Part shown: positions 53,242 through 63,979 of the stretch, piece by piece | How positions within the stretch are numbered: the first letter of the stretch is position 1 | Layout: each line of letters begins with the position of its first letter | Source of the DNA: Shewanella putrefaciens | GTDB lineage: Bacteria > Pseudomonadota > Gammaproteobacteria > Enterobacterales > Shewanellaceae | Length of the DNA: 64,000 nucleotides | Direction: 5' to 3' | Assembly (NCBI RefSeq): GCF_016406305.1 | Contig: NZ_CP066369.1 | Location: 1,444,501-1,508,500 of the forward strand | The notes under the pieces: generated by a model | Seen by the model: only the letters and a program-made list of their open reading frames with translations | Database searches by the model: none | What the model was told of the DNA's origin: nothing | Translations under genes and position numbers: made by a program

Positions 53242-54674
53242 GTCACTTTGTCACTCAACAATGGTTTAAATTTGCCCAGCGCCTAAGCCAAGCGTTACTC
53301 ATTCCTATTGCTATCTTACCGGCGGCAGGAGTGATGTTGGGGTTAACCGTAAGCCCGATTCCTTTTATGCCCGCTGAACTTACCGTGCTGATGTTGGCCG
53401 TGGGTAAGCTGATTTTCGCCATTATGCCCATGCTGTTTGCGGTGGCTGTGGCCATAGGTTTTTGCCGCGATCAAGGCATTGCCGCATTTACCGCCGTGTT
53501 TGGGTATGGGGTGATGACGGCAACCCTAGCGGCCCTTGCCGATCTATACCGACTTCCAACCCAGCCCTTACTCGGGATGGAGACTTTAGATACTGGCATT
53601 GCGGGTGGTATGTTGCTCGGCGGTATCACTTGTCTTGCGGTGCGTTGGAGCCAATATATTCAATTGCCAGCCATTTTTTCATTCTTCGAGGGGCGGCGTA
53701 GCGCATCTTTACTGATTATTCCTTTGGCCATGGGCTTAGGTTATGGGCTTGCCCATGTTTGGCCACCCCTGTCACTTCTGATTGAGCAAGTGTCGGACTG
53801 GGCCGTATATCAGAAGCCCGCGATTGCGTTTGGCGTGTATGGTGCGCTAGAGCGCTTGCTCATTCCCTTAGGGCTACATCATATTTGGAATGCGCCTTTC
53901 TATTTGGAAGTGGGACAATATCAATTGCAGGGGTCGGAAGTTATCCGTGGCGAAGTGGCACGCTATTTAGCGGGCGATCCCCAAGCGGGCAATCTTGCCG
54001 GCGGGTATTTGATTAAAATGTGGGGGTTGCCCGCGGCGGCCCTTGCCATGTGGCGTTGTGCCGATAGGTCTGAGCGCAATCGTGTGGCCGGCATTATGCT
54101 CTCGGCCGCGGCGGCGAGTTGGTTGACTGGGGTGACAGAACCTATCGAATTTGCCTTTATGTTTGTGGCGCCGGTTTTGTTTTTAATTCATGCGTTACTC
54201 TCAGGCCTTGCCTATTCGGTGTGCATTCTGCTCGATATTCACCACAGCATAGTGTTTTCCCACGGGCTGGTGGATTTTTCGCTGTTGTTTTCCCTTTCTC
54301 GCAATACGAGTTGGTTTATTTTCCTTGGCCCATTAACGGCGATAATTTATTACCTTTTGTTTAGATTGAGTATTTTAGCCTTTAATTTAAAAACCCCCGG
54401 TCGACTCGAACGACAAGAGCATCAAGGGGCTAAGGAGAGTTTAAGGGCGATCATTGCTGCACTTGGCGGAAGAGAGAATATTGTTGAGTTGAATGCCTGC
54501 TTAACCAGGTTGCGCTTGAGTGTGCATAAACCTGAATTGGTCAATAAAGTTCGTTTGAGCCAGCTAGGGGCCAAGGGCGTGATTGTGATGGGAAAAGGTG
54601 TCCAAGTGGTGTATGGCACTAAGGCTGAAACCCTGCGAAAAGTACTGCAGCGCTATTTGGATACTCGCCGTTAA
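53193..54674 (+). CDS. PTS sugar transporter EIICB, glucose/N-acetylglucosamine superfamily
   Basis: A 493-residue membrane permease with about ten transmembrane segments (AQRLSQALLIPIAILPAAGV at 27-46 is the first) and a C-terminal IIB domain (from about 410) with the phosphorylatable Cys in NACLTRLRLSV. The conserved loop VTEPIEFAFMFVAPVLF and GLHHIWNAPFY are typical of the Glc/GlcNAc family. The sugar specificity cannot be read. No IIA or metabolic gene is adjacent. It starts 49 bases inside the flavodoxin gene, and the first transmembrane helix leaves little room for a later start, so the overlap looks genuine. Confidence 0.9.
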   Translation: MAGTLESSRQVRARRLGHFVTQQWFKFAQRLSQALLIPIAILPAAGVMLGLTVSPIPFMPAELTVLMLAVGKLIFAIMPMLFAVAVAIGFCRDQGIAAFTAVFGYGVMTATLAALADLYRLPTQPLLGMETLDTGIAGGMLLGGITCLAVRWSQYIQLPAIFSFFEGRRSASLLIIPLAMGLGYGLAHVWPPLSLLIEQVSDWAVYQKPAIAFGVYGALERLLIPLGLHHIWNAPFYLEVGQYQLQGSEVIRGEVARYLAGDPQAGNLAGGYLIKMWGLPAAALAMWRCADRSERNRVAGIMLSAAAASWLTGVTEPIEFAFMFVAPVLFLIHALLSGLAYSVCILLDIHHSIVFSHGLVDFSLLFSLSRNTSWFIFLGPLTAIIYYLLFRLSILAFNLKTPGRLERQEHQGAKESLRAIIAALGGRENIVELNACLTRLRLSVHKPELVNKVRLSQLGAKGVIVMGKGVQVVYGTKAETLRKVLQRYLDTRR

Positions 54675-54915
54675 GTCTATTGGTTTTGATCAATATTGGC
54701 CGAGATATCTCCCGATCCTTAGTGTGGTATTCATTTGCTTGCCTCAATATTGCTTCCATCGCCTTAGATTCCCCAAATTTGTGGCTTAAATTTTGGGGTT
54801 TATCGAATGAATCTTCTGAAATGTCGGTTTTATCTCGTTATTTGTTAGATTTTCTGCTGTTTGATGTAATGAGCTATGGCACACTCGAATGAGGGACCAT
54901 AGAGGAGATCAGATT

Positions 54916-55791
54916 TTGCAGTCACAGCATGAACCAGCATTGAAAGCTCAGCCAGTCTTAGCACGTAAAATCCTAATGACAGATTGTGCCGATGCCCAAG
55001 GGCTTATCGCTAAGATCACGGGCGTATGTTTTAACCATAAACTCAATATCATTAAAAACAGTGAGTTTGTGGATAATGCTCAGGGGCGATTTTTTATGCG
55101 CACTGAGTTAGAAGGGATATTCGATAGCGAGCAGTTACTGCAGGATCTGCGGGATGTACTGCCAGCACAGAATCATATGACCTTAGTCAGTGCTGGTAAA
55201 AAGCGCATTGTGGTGCTGGTGACTAAAGAAGCGCACTGCCTAGGCGATTTACTGATGAAGGCCTATTACGGTGGGCTCAGTGTTGAAATTGCGGCCGTGG
55301 TTGGTAATCACAACGCGCTGCGGGAACTGACGGAGAAGTTCAATATTCCCTTCCATTTAGTCAGCCATGAAGGATTAGACAGAACGCAACACGAGCAAGC
55401 GCTGCTTGCCGCGGTATCGCAATACGAACCCGATTATTTAGTCTTGGCTAAGTACATGCGGGTATTAACCCCCGATTTTGTGGCGCAATATCCGAATCGA
55501 ATTATCAATATTCACCACTCCTTCTTACCCGCCTTTATTGGCGCCGCGCCCTATCGTCAAGCCTGGGAGCGCGGGGTGAAGATCATCGGGGCGACCGCCC
55601 ATTTTGTGAATAATTGCCTCGATGAGGGGCCGATCATTAAGCAGGATGTTATTCCCGTCGATCATAGCTACAGCGCCTTAGAAATGGCGAGGGCGGGGCG
55701 GGATGTCGAGAAGAGTGTGCTCAGCAAGGCTCTGCAGCTGGTGCTCAACGAGCAAGTGGTCGTTTATGGTAATAAAACCATTGTATTTTAA
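54916..55791 (+). CDS. purU: PurU, formyltetrahydrofolate deformylase
   Basis: Hydrolyses 10-formyl-tetrahydrofolate to formate and tetrahydrofolate, feeding purine synthesis and one-carbon balance. N-terminal ACT domain (ILMTDCADAQGLIAKITGVC, about 20-95) and C-terminal formyltransferase domain (NIHHSFLPAFIGAAPYRQAW, ATAHFVNNCLDEGPII) with the Asn-His-Asp catalytic set. I prefer the TTG at 54916, nine bases after GAGGAGAT; the ATG at 54889 lies upstream of that site. It is monocistronic. Confidence 0.93.
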   Translation: MQSQHEPALKAQPVLARKILMTDCADAQGLIAKITGVCFNHKLNIIKNSEFVDNAQGRFFMRTELEGIFDSEQLLQDLRDVLPAQNHMTLVSAGKKRIVVLVTKEAHCLGDLLMKAYYGGLSVEIAAVVGNHNALRELTEKFNIPFHLVSHEGLDRTQHEQALLAAVSQYEPDYLVLAKYMRVLTPDFVAQYPNRIINIHHSFLPAFIGAAPYRQAWERGVKIIGATAHFVNNCLDEGPIIKQDVIPVDHSYSALEMARAGRDVEKSVLSKALQLVLNEQVVVYGNKTIVF

Positions 55792-55964
55792 GGGCGCTTT
55801 TCGCTGAAGGTTGGGGCAGCTTAACGTCGGTAGTTTCGCCCCATTGACCCATGGCAATATCCATTTATATATTATCCAATTGTTGAGTAAGCTTTTATTA
55901 GAGTATTCTGGCAAGTACCCGTAAAGTGTTTATCCAGTGCGCTAGTCATGGATGGGAGTGATGA

Positions 55965-57896
55965 ATGTCAACTAGTCGAAGTCTTATCGTTGGGGTGAAG
56001 GATCTACCTGACAATTTAGAGCTATCATGGGCGCAACTCGATGGGCAATTTCGAGTGCAGCGCATGAGCCAAGCCTTTTACGCCCGTTGTAAGCGCTCTG
56101 CAGCACAAATCATCAATCAGCCACTCTCAGAACTTTTTAGCGCCTTCAATGCTGAACTCTGTGCCGATATTGCTCGCCAGCAAAGGCAAATTGTGGGGTT
56201 TCAGTTACAAGATGATCAAGGCATGCGATTACATTTTTCGCTGCATTTAGTGCCCAATGTGGGCTGGAATTTGATCCTATCTGACACCAATTTTGAAGAC
56301 CCACAGATTAAAGAATTACACTCGGATTACCGACGTGCGATTCAAGCAAGTGATGCATGGCTGCAACATATTGAAGATGTTATTAAATCTCCCCAAGAAG
56401 ATGTATTTAAAGTCGCAGTATCTAAAGCCATGTCCTTAACGGGGAGCCATTATGGTTTTATTTTGCTGCATAACGAGAAGTTAGGTTCGTTGACTCTGGC
56501 TGCGCGTTCCGAATATCCCACCCCTAAAAATAATACGACGGATTTTGTTAAAGAAGGTATTCAAGTCGCGGAGCGTGAGTGCCGTTTATGGCTTGAATGT
56601 GCTAAAAACTATAAGCCCATTATCCATAACGACAGGGACAATCTGCCACATCGGGGGGATTTAGGATTTGATCAGTTGCTGCTAAATGGCCGCTATATGG
56701 CGGTGCCGATTTTATTTCGTGCTCGAATGGTCGGCTTAGTTTGTGTGATAGGCAGGGATGAACCTTATACTCGCAGCGATGCAAGATCTTTGCTTACCTT
56801 TGCGAGTATTCTTTGGCATACCATAGAGTTACCTCGGTCATTACGGGCCGTTTCCCGCCAGTCAAAAATCATTAAGGCCCAAAAAGAGCAGTTATCTCAC
56901 TCATTAACTCAGCTGATCAGCGCGATTTCAGAGGCGCTAGAACTGAAGGATGCCTATACCGCGGGGCATCAAAAGTCAGTTGCCCAGTTAAGTTATTTGA
57001 TTGGAGAAAAGCTTGGCTTAGAACCGCAGCGTTTAGAAGGACTTAAAATAGGTGCCCTAGTGCATGACATAGGGAAGCTCGCCATACCGTCACAAATCCT
57101 CACTAAACCTTCTAAGTTATCTAAGGAAGAGTACGCGTTAATCCAAACTCATCCGCAGCATGGGGCGGAAATCGTTGAAGGTGTGGAGTTTCCCTGGCCG
57201 ATTAAACAGATGATTTTACAGCACCACGAACGGCTCGATGGCTCGGGTTATCCGCTAGGACTGAAAGATAAAGCCATTCTCTACGAGGCCAAGATCATTG
57301 CGGTTGCCGATGTGGTCGATTCAATACTCTCCCACCGACCTTATCGGCCATCCTTGGGCTTGGCTAAAATGACCGAAGTATTACGGGCGGGCAAAGGTAC
57401 GCTGTTCGATCCCGAAATAGTGGAAACCTGCTTAGAGATTTTAATTAACCGTGAGCTGAGCATCAGTGATCATATCGGCTCAGCGGCATTAGAACCGGTA
57501 GTGACTGTGACACTTGACCATGAGCTTGCCGATATCAAGCGCTTATTAACAACCGCCCATGCGAAAGTTGCCGTGGTGTTGGATGAAACGCACAAAATCA
57601 TCGGCATGATTACTCAGCGTCTTTTAGATTACTGGTTGAGTCCCTTAATAGGCACTGCCGCAGAGCGGGAACAGGATAGGGCCTTTCTTCGTAAAAAAGC
57701 CCATCAAATTATGGAGCACTCTGTGCCTATCATCAACGATGTCGCGACCTCAGAGGATGCTTTGCAGCAGCTTAATCAATTGGACATTGAGTTTCTTGTG
57801 GTCGTCAATAAAGCGCACCAAGCCATAGGTGTCATTGGCTGGCGAGCGATAGCGATGGCAAACAAGGAGCGGCAAGAGGTTGAGCGTTTGATTTGA
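55965..57896 (+). CDS. HD-GYP phosphodiesterase with PAS, GAF and CBS domains
   Basis: A 643-residue cytoplasmic signalling protein expected to hydrolyse cyclic-di-GMP. Order: a PAS-like region (about 20-110, LDGQFRVQRMSQAFYARC), GAF (about 140-290), HD-GYP (about 315-490) with LVHDIGKLAIP (metal Asp) and HHERLDGSGYPLGL (GYP motif complete), then two CBS motifs (about 515-640). There is no transmembrane segment. CBS domains often bind adenosine nucleotides and could regulate the enzyme. It is monocistronic; AGTGATGA precedes the ATG. Confidence 0.92.
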   Translation: MSTSRSLIVGVKDLPDNLELSWAQLDGQFRVQRMSQAFYARCKRSAAQIINQPLSELFSAFNAELCADIARQQRQIVGFQLQDDQGMRLHFSLHLVPNVGWNLILSDTNFEDPQIKELHSDYRRAIQASDAWLQHIEDVIKSPQEDVFKVAVSKAMSLTGSHYGFILLHNEKLGSLTLAARSEYPTPKNNTTDFVKEGIQVAERECRLWLECAKNYKPIIHNDRDNLPHRGDLGFDQLLLNGRYMAVPILFRARMVGLVCVIGRDEPYTRSDARSLLTFASILWHTIELPRSLRAVSRQSKIIKAQKEQLSHSLTQLISAISEALELKDAYTAGHQKSVAQLSYLIGEKLGLEPQRLEGLKIGALVHDIGKLAIPSQILTKPSKLSKEEYALIQTHPQHGAEIVEGVEFPWPIKQMILQHHERLDGSGYPLGLKDKAILYEAKIIAVADVVDSILSHRPYRPSLGLAKMTEVLRAGKGTLFDPEIVETCLEILINRELSISDHIGSAALEPVVTVTLDHELADIKRLLTTAHAKVAVVLDETHKIIGMITQRLLDYWLSPLIGTAAEREQDRAFLRKKAHQIMEHSVPIINDVATSEDALQQLNQLDIEFLVVVNKAHQAIGVIGWRAIAMANKERQEVERLI

Positions 57897-57972
57897 CCCT
57901 ATTGTTCGCCTGTGCACAGATTACACATTATGAATCAATAAATTAATTAGTTTATTAATAAATCGGTCAGTC

Positions 57973-57998
57973 AAAAAAAAGGCGCCTGAATGACGCCT
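57973..57998 (-). terminator. Terminator of the DUF3718 gene
   Basis: On the reverse strand AGGCG and CGCCT pair across a nine-base loop and are followed by eight T. It lies 22 bases past the stop. Confidence 0.7.
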
Positions 57999-58020
57999 CT
58001 AGAGTCGGACATTCAATGGA

Positions 58021-58374
58021 TTAAAAATTAACGGCATAGACCTCATCCATAGTGTTTGCGGTAATATCTTTAATAGTCACTTGACCTTGCACATAACGTC
58101 CTATGCGTTGTGCGGTTTTTTCGGCACCTTGACTCAAGGCGAACTGATGAAAATTTTCACCATTGCAGACTAAACGTGGAAATATTCGTGCTTCATTAAT
58201 CCGATATTCTTTCATCGTACCATTGAAGGATACCAAGCTATTGCTGGCACCTGCTTTACATACCGCGATCAGGGTATTTTCAAGCTGTGGATCCATTGCT
58301 GCAAACGCATGAGTGCTTATACCCAGTGCACAGAATGCGGCTATACCACCTAATTTTGCCAATGTAGATTTCAT
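58021..58374 (-). CDS. DUF3718 domain-containing secreted protein
   Basis: A 117-residue protein with a clear signal peptide (cleavage near AFA-A, residue 25) and the DUF3718 pattern LENTLIAVCKAGASNSLVSF and ARIFPRLVCNGENFHQFALS. Two Cys could form a disulfide. Predicted periplasmic; function unknown. It ends at its own terminator and lies about 230 bases from dapD on the same strand. Confidence 0.85.
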   Translation of the reverse strand: MKSTLAKLGGIAAFCALGISTHAFAAMDPQLENTLIAVCKAGASNSLVSFNGTMKEYRINEARIFPRLVCNGENFHQFALSQGAEKTAQRIGRYVQGQVTIKDITANTMDEVYAVNF

Positions 58375-58544
58375 ATTAAGCTCCTTGCTGAGGGATATTC
58401 CTTTTTCAGTTAAGTTGCTTTTGGAGGAGTTTGCAGGGGTATTTGGGCGGTCAAGTGTATCTAAATGTTGGATCTGGATCTGTGTGTGTCTCTGTGTAAC
58501 GACATGTGTTTTTTTGAGAGAAAAGGGAGAGTTTTAGGATATAA

Positions 58545-58573
58545 AAAATGCCAAGCAAGGGGCTTGGCATTTT
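58545..58573 (-). terminator. Intrinsic terminator of dapD
   Basis: AAAATGCCAAGC and GCTTGGCATTTT pair around a five-base loop, with a T-run on the reverse strand. Confidence 0.9.
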
Positions 58574-58606
58574 AGTCTATTGTGACTTAACCCTCAGGAT
58601 TGAAGG

Positions 58607-59431
58607 TTAATCAACAATACGCAGTAGCTCGTTGATACCCACTTTACCGCGGGTTTTTGCGTCCACTTTTTTAACGATAATCGCAGCATAAAGGCTGTAC
58701 TTGCCACAGGCTGAGGGTAGATTGCCAGAGACGACAACCGAGCCTGCGGGGACACGACCATAATGCACTTCGCCGGTTTCGCGATCATAAATCCGAGTGC
58801 TTTGGCCGATATACACGCCCATAGAAATCACTGAGCCTTCTTCGACGACTACGCCTTCAACAATTTCAGAGCGCGCACCGATAAAGCAGTTATCTTCAAT
58901 AATTGTCGGGCCCGCTTGCAATGGCTCAAGTACGCCACCAATGCCGACACCGCCAGATAAATGCACGTTTTTACCGATTTGTGCACATGAGCCCACGGTT
59001 GCCCAAGTGTCCACCATAGTGCCTTCATCAACGTAGGCACCTAAGTTGACGTAGGATGGCATTAACACGGTATTCTTGCCGATAAATGAGCCCTTACGCA
59101 CTGTGGCAGAAGGCACCACACGAATAGCCTCGGCCTTAAAACGTGCCTCATCATATTCGGCAAATTTTAACGGCACTTTGTCGAAATACTTAGTTTCTGC
59201 GCCATCGATAACCGCGTTATCGAAAATACGGAAGGACAGTAATACCGCCTTTTTCAGCCATTGGTGCACATGCCACTGGCCATCGATCTTTTCGGCGACC
59301 CGCACTTCACCTTTGTCGAGCATATTGATGACATGTTGCACATCGCTGCGCACGCTGGCGTCGACTGTGCTTGGTGTGATGTCGGCGCGCGCTTCGAAAG
59401 CGGCCTCAATACGTTGGCGTAAAGCCTCCAT
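58607..59431 (-). CDS. dapD: DapD, 2,3,4,5-tetrahydropyridine-2,6-dicarboxylate N-succinyltransferase
   Basis: Fourth step of the succinylase branch of lysine and diaminopimelate synthesis. 274 residues, the normal length. The C-terminal half is a left-handed beta-helix of hexapeptide repeats ([60 protein letters not shown]). It lies 34 bases downstream of glnD and may share the transcript; a strong terminator follows. Confidence 0.97.
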   Translation of the reverse strand: MEALRQRIEAAFEARADITPSTVDASVRSDVQHVINMLDKGEVRVAEKIDGQWHVHQWLKKAVLLSFRIFDNAVIDGAETKYFDKVPLKFAEYDEARFKAEAIRVVPSATVRKGSFIGKNTVLMPSYVNLGAYVDEGTMVDTWATVGSCAQIGKNVHLSGGVGIGGVLEPLQAGPTIIEDNCFIGARSEIVEGVVVEEGSVISMGVYIGQSTRIYDRETGEVHYGRVPAGSVVVSGNLPSACGKYSLYAAIIVKKVDAKTRGKVGINELLRIVD

Positions 59432-59465
59432 TTACTTCTCCCACTGGTTTAGTTAATTAAACTGA

Positions 59466-62039
59466 TTAGGTATGACTTGCGCTAAGGGCGCTGATTAACG
59501 CTTCCCTAAGGGTATTTTCTTGGGTTTCATTAAGTTGCAGGCCATCATTGGTCTGCAATATAAAAAAGTCTTCCGCCCGCTCGCCAATGGTGGTGATCTT
59601 GGCCGCGAGCAGTGTTGTGTTACAACGGTAAAAAATATCACCCACTTTAGCCAATAGGCCCGGCGTATCTAAGGCGATAAGCTCCATCATACTTGTACCA
59701 TGGCGACTGCTTTCGAGGAAACTGACTTGTGTTGGCACATTAAAAGGTTTCATCTTACGCGACAGTTTTCGAAAGCGTGGCAGTTTTGGGCTGTCGCTCG
59801 ACAGGGCTTTTTCAAGTGCCTTGCGGATACTTTGGATGCGTGACAACTGGCTTACGGGCTCACCATCCTGCTCTAAAATCACAAAGGTATCGAGGGCATA
59901 ATTGTCTTTTGAGGTCATGATGTTGGCATCATGGACGTTGATATTTTTATTGTCGAGCACCGCCATCACAGTTGCGAACAATTTTGGCCTATCTTGGCAG
60001 TAGACAAATAGCTCTGTGCCGCCGCGGGTAGTGTGCTTAGAGACGAGCACTAAGGGCTCATCCTGTTGTTTATGCTTTAAAATCGCTTCGGCGTGCCAGG
60101 CGACTTGATTGGGCTGATGGCGTAAAAAGTAATCCGCTTTGAAACGCTGCCACAGGGTATCTAAATCTTTTTCTTTGAGACCGCGCCGTAGTAGTTCTTT
60201 CTTGGCCTTGGCTTGGTATTCGCGCACCCTAGCACGAATATCGACGGGTTTTTCCTTACCGCGGGCAAGTACCCTTTGGGTCGAAAAGTATAAGTCGCGT
60301 AGCAGTGAGCCTTTCCAGTTGTTCCAGGTTTTTTCGTTGGTGGCGCAGATATCGGCGACGGTTAAGCAATACAGATAACTTAAATGCACTGCATCGCGGA
60401 CTTTATTGGCAAAGTCGGCTACTACATCGGGGTCGGAAATATCCCGGCGCTGGGCGGTGACTGACATCACCAGATGATTCTCGACCAGCCAAGCCACTAA
60501 ACGGCCATCGTGGTCGTTTAAGCCGTGCAGTTTACAGAAGGCGAGGGCATCGCTTGATCCCAGTTTGCTGTGATCGCCGCCGCGGCCCTTGGCGATATCG
60601 TGGAAGATAGCGCCTAATACCAGTAAGCCTTTTTTGGGTAGCTGGTTGATCAGAATCGAGCCTAAGGGAAATTCTTCCTTTTGTTCTGGCTGGGAAAATC
60701 GTTCAATATTCAGCAGCAATCTGTGGGTATGTTCATCGACCGTGTAGGCGTGGAACAGGTCAAACTGCATTTGCCCCTCAATATGGCGCCAGGCGGGTAA
60801 ATAGGCCGACAGTACGCCGTGTTTATGCATTAAGGACAGGGCCACAATCCCCCGTGGATGGCGCAGAATTTCCATAAAGGCTTGGCGACAGAGCGGGTTT
60901 TCTTGCAAGGCTTGGGGCTGGGCACGTCTCGCGCGGCGCAGTGATCGCAGTGTGGGTGCGTAAATGCCTTTGATATTGGAGTTTTTTGCCACGTGCACAA
61001 ACAGACGTACGATTTCTTCGCCACTGTCGAACAAGTCTTCTCGTAGGGCTTCGATAAAGGCGCCGCGGCGTTGGTAGTCATTATCAATCGCTTGGATTTC
61101 AAGGGCCTTGGTATGGCCAAGTGTCGCTCGCTTAAACAGTTGCAGCAGCATTTCGTTGAGCTCCATCACCCGGCGAACCGTGCGATAGTAGCGTTTCATC
61201 ATTTGCTCGACAGCAAGCTGGGTGGCGTCTTCATATCCCATCAATTCAGCAACTTGGCGCTGAACATCGAAGAGTAGGCGGTTTTCATCCCTGCCCATGG
61301 CCATGTGCAGGGCGAAGCGTAGCTTCCACAGAAAATACTGACATTCGAGCAACTCTTCTAACTCGGCGGGCTCCAAAAAGTCGTACTGAACCAGTTCTTC
61401 AAGCCTTGACGCGCCAAAGTGGCGCATGGCGACCCAGGCGATAGTCTGAATATCCCTAAGGCCACCCGGACAGCTTTTTAAGTTGGGCTCTAAATCGAAG
61501 GCGCTGGCCTTGGCATGGCGTGCATTCTGTTCATCCCGTTTGGCGATAAAAAAATCGCTGGAAGTCCAAAAATCACTCTGGCGAATGGCGTCATATAAAC
61601 GGTCGAATAGGGATTCTGGGCCTGCGATTAACCGCGCTTCCAAAAGATTTGTCGCGATAGTGATATCTTCGCGGCCCAGTCTTAGGGTGTCGTCTAATGT
61701 TCGTACGCTGTGGCCGATTTCGAGACTAGCATCCCATAGGAAGGCGATAAATTGACTGAGTGCAGCTTCGGCTGCGGGGGATAAGCCGCCCTCAAACAGA
61801 AACAACAAATCAACGTCGGAGTGGGGATGTAATTCACCCCGGCCATAACCGCCTACCGCAATAAGGGCGATGTCATAGGCATGGAGGCCATGTTGGCCCC
61901 AGGCCTGTTTGACGAGGGAATCGACAAATTGGCAGCGCTGCGTGACGAGCTCTTCAATCGGGGCTTTTGCTTTAAATTTAGCTAAAAGCGTTTGATTTTG
62001 TTCGATTAGTGCAAGTTTTGCGAGCTGAGCTGTATTCAT
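59466..62039 (-). CDS. glnD: GlnD, bifunctional PII uridylyltransferase/uridylyl-removing enzyme
   Basis: The nitrogen sensor that uridylylates PII when glutamine is low and removes UMP when it is high. 857 residues. Nucleotidyltransferase site [20 protein letters not shown] near 60-80 with the G-x-S and D-x-D motifs. HD domain [12 protein letters not shown] near 475-488. Two C-terminal ACT domains (about 690-770 and 795-857) bind glutamine. It lies between map and dapD, the common order. No frame damage is seen. Confidence 0.97.
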   Translation of the reverse strand: MNTAQLAKLALIEQNQTLLAKFKAKAPIEELVTQRCQFVDSLVKQAWGQHGLHAYDIALIAVGGYGRGELHPHSDVDLLFLFEGGLSPAAEAALSQFIAFLWDASLEIGHSVRTLDDTLRLGREDITIATNLLEARLIAGPESLFDRLYDAIRQSDFWTSSDFFIAKRDEQNARHAKASAFDLEPNLKSCPGGLRDIQTIAWVAMRHFGASRLEELVQYDFLEPAELEELLECQYFLWKLRFALHMAMGRDENRLLFDVQRQVAELMGYEDATQLAVEQMMKRYYRTVRRVMELNEMLLQLFKRATLGHTKALEIQAIDNDYQRRGAFIEALREDLFDSGEEIVRLFVHVAKNSNIKGIYAPTLRSLRRARRAQPQALQENPLCRQAFMEILRHPRGIVALSLMHKHGVLSAYLPAWRHIEGQMQFDLFHAYTVDEHTHRLLLNIERFSQPEQKEEFPLGSILINQLPKKGLLVLGAIFHDIAKGRGGDHSKLGSSDALAFCKLHGLNDHDGRLVAWLVENHLVMSVTAQRRDISDPDVVADFANKVRDAVHLSYLYCLTVADICATNEKTWNNWKGSLLRDLYFSTQRVLARGKEKPVDIRARVREYQAKAKKELLRRGLKEKDLDTLWQRFKADYFLRHQPNQVAWHAEAILKHKQQDEPLVLVSKHTTRGGTELFVYCQDRPKLFATVMAVLDNKNINVHDANIMTSKDNYALDTFVILEQDGEPVSQLSRIQSIRKALEKALSSDSPKLPRFRKLSRKMKPFNVPTQVSFLESSRHGTSMMELIALDTPGLLAKVGDIFYRCNTTLLAAKITTIGERAEDFFILQTNDGLQLNETQENTLREALISALSASHT

Positions 62040-62060
62040 CGAGTCCCTTGTTTGGATTAT

Positions 62061-62861
62061 TTAGTGATTGATAAAGCGCGGAAAATCTTCCTCATCACGT
62101 AAGGTGAGCACTTCAACACCAGTTTGCGTCACTAATAAAGTGTGTTCCCACTGGGCTGAGTTTTTACCATCGGAGGTGGTCACAGTCCAATTATCATTGC
62201 GATCGAGCACTGTAGTGTGGCGACCGGCGTTGATCATCGGCTCAATGGTAAAGCACATACCTGGGCGCAAAATCGTGTTATCACCGTTACGGTAGTGCAT
62301 GACTTGAGGCTCTTCATGGAAACCGGCACCAATACCGTGGCCACAATAATCTTGCACGATGGAATATTTCTCAAGCCCTGTTTTGCTGGCCTTGATGAAT
62401 TTTTCGATAGTATTACCAATTTCACCCAGTTTTAAACCGGGGCGCACCTTACGGATCGCCAAATACAGGCTCTCTTGGGCGATACGGCACAGACGCTTAT
62501 CTTTCGGGCTTACGTCGCCGATTAAAAACATCATTGAAGTGTCGCCGTGGTAACCGTCTTTAATGACAGTGATATCGATGTTGAGAATGTCGCCATTCTT
62601 CAATGGCGGACTATCATTGGGGATGCCATGGCAAATAACGTTATTCACCGAAGTGCAGATTGACTTAGGAAAACCATGGTAATTAAGCGGAGCGGAAATC
62701 GCACCTTGCTCTTCGGTGTATTTGGCACAGATATCGTTGAGTTCATTAGTGGTGACGCCGGCCTTCACATAGGGGGCGATCATTTCTAACACTTGTGCGG
62801 CAAGCTTACCCGCTGCACGCATTTTTTCGATTTCTTCTGCTGTCTTAATGACGATACTCAT
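62061..62861 (-). CDS. map: Methionine aminopeptidase type I
   Basis: Removes the N-terminal methionine from new proteins. 266 residues from ATG 62861 (MSIVIKTAEEIEKMRAAG); the longer frame to 62903 is not family-like. Metal-binding residues are in NIDITVIKDGYHGDTSMMF (two Asp), CGHGIGAGFHEEPQV (His), FTIEPM (Glu) and WEHTLLVT (Glu). It is followed by glnD after 21 bases and is divergent from rpsB. Essential in bacteria. Confidence 0.97.
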   Translation of the reverse strand: MSIVIKTAEEIEKMRAAGKLAAQVLEMIAPYVKAGVTTNELNDICAKYTEEQGAISAPLNYHGFPKSICTSVNNVICHGIPNDSPPLKNGDILNIDITVIKDGYHGDTSMMFLIGDVSPKDKRLCRIAQESLYLAIRKVRPGLKLGEIGNTIEKFIKASKTGLEKYSIVQDYCGHGIGAGFHEEPQVMHYRNGDNTILRPGMCFTIEPMINAGRHTTVLDRNDNWTVTTSDGKNSAQWEHTLLVTQTGVEVLTLRDEEDFPRFINH

Positions 62862-62917
62862 TGCGTTTTCTCTTGTGTCTTCGATGTCTATTGGCCACGC
62901 CATCCCTATGCAAAAAT

Positions 62918-62946
62918 TTGTGCTTTAGGGCTATTTATGGTATAAA
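62918..62946 (+). promoter_or_regulatory. Probable sigma-70 promoter of rpsB
   Basis: TTGTGC and TATAAA are separated by exactly 17 bases. It would start transcription near 62953, giving an rpsB leader of about 220 bases. Confidence 0.5.
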
Positions 62947-63054
62947 GCGCGCCGTTATGTTTAAGTCTTGATGAATTACCCAAGCTCAGCTTTATCTGCT
63001 CTTGGGCGATGGCAAAACTAAAGATGGCGGCCATTATACATGGCAATTTGTCTA

Positions 63055-63170
63055 AATACTAAATCACACACGTGTCGACACATTCTTCGGGGTGCCCTCA
63101 GTTATTCTCTGCGGGGTCGAAGACATGGGATACGTGGAGGTCTAACCCCCTAAATTTTAAGGTAATAGAA
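63055..63170 (+). promoter_or_regulatory. Structured 5' leader of rpsB (S2 autoregulation)
   Basis: GGGGTGCCCTCAG and GCGGGGTCGAAGACATGGG are elements of the conserved rpsB leader of gammaproteobacteria, where protein S2 represses its own mRNA. AAGGTAATAG is the ribosome site. I recognise it from sequence memory; the fold was not computed. Confidence 0.6.
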
Positions 63171-63899
63171 ATGACTACAGTTTCAATGCGCGATATGCTT
63201 CAGGCCGGTGTCCACTTTGGTCACCAAACCCGTTACTGGAACCCAAAAATGAAGCCATTCATTTTCGGTGCTCGCAACGGTGTTCACATCATCAACCTTG
63301 AGCATACTGTGCCAATGTTCAATGAAGCACTGGCTTTCATCAGCAACGTTGCTTCAAAGAAAGGTAAAGTATTATTCGTTGGTACTAAACGTGCTGCTGG
63401 CGAAGCGATCAAAGAAGCTGCTCTGTCTTGTGACCAGTACTATGTTGATCACCGCTGGTTAGGCGGTATGCTGACTAACTGGAAAACCGTTCGTCAGTCA
63501 ATCAAACGTCTGAAAGAACTGGAAAGCCAATCAGTAGATGGTACTTTCGACAAGCTGACCAAGAAAGAAGCGCTGATGCGTACTCGTGAGCTTGAAAAGC
63601 TGGAAAAATCTTTAGGCGGTATTAAGAACATGGGCGGCCTGCCAGACGTATTATTCGTCATCGGTGCTGACCACGAGCATATCGCTATTAAAGAAGCTAA
63701 CAACCTGGGTATCCCTGTTGTTGCAGTTGTTGATACTAACTCTGCGCCAGATGGTGTTAACTACATCGTTCCTGGTAACGACGACGCGATGCGTGCTATT
63801 CGCCTGTACACTACTTCTGTAGCTGCTGCTGCTAAAGCTGGCCGTGGTCAAGATCTGGCTGTTCAAGCTGAGCAAGACGGTTTCGTAGAAGCCGAATAA
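63171..63899 (+). CDS. rpsB: 30S ribosomal protein S2
   Basis: A 242-residue small-subunit protein. It begins [20 protein letters not shown] and includes [20 protein letters not shown] and [12 protein letters not shown], all standard for S2. The frame open from 63072 is the leader read as protein and should not be included. Codon use is strongly biased compared with neighbours, as in highly expressed genes. tsf is expected just after the window. Confidence 0.98.
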   Translation: MTTVSMRDMLQAGVHFGHQTRYWNPKMKPFIFGARNGVHIINLEHTVPMFNEALAFISNVASKKGKVLFVGTKRAAGEAIKEAALSCDQYYVDHRWLGGMLTNWKTVRQSIKRLKELESQSVDGTFDKLTKKEALMRTRELEKLEKSLGGIKNMGGLPDVLFVIGADHEHIAIKEANNLGIPVVAVVDTNSAPDGVNYIVPGNDDAMRAIRLYTTSVAAAAKAGRGQDLAVQAEQDGFVEAE

Positions 63900-63953
63900 T
63901 AATAAGGCGGGATGATTATCATCACCCTTATTAACCAAGATTTTTGATTGGTT

Positions 63954-63979
63954 AACAGGGGCCATACGGCCCCTGTTTT
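63954..63979 (+). terminator. Hairpin after rpsB (attenuator before the next gene)
   Basis: AACAGGGGCC and GGCCCCTGTT pair across ATAC, then a short T-run. In E. coli a partial terminator between rpsB and tsf lets a fraction of transcripts continue; this may be the same. Confidence 0.8.

Noticed and set aside
63072..63170. N-terminal extension of S2
   Set aside because: S2 proteins start [10 protein letters not shown]; the upstream codons are the structured mRNA leader.
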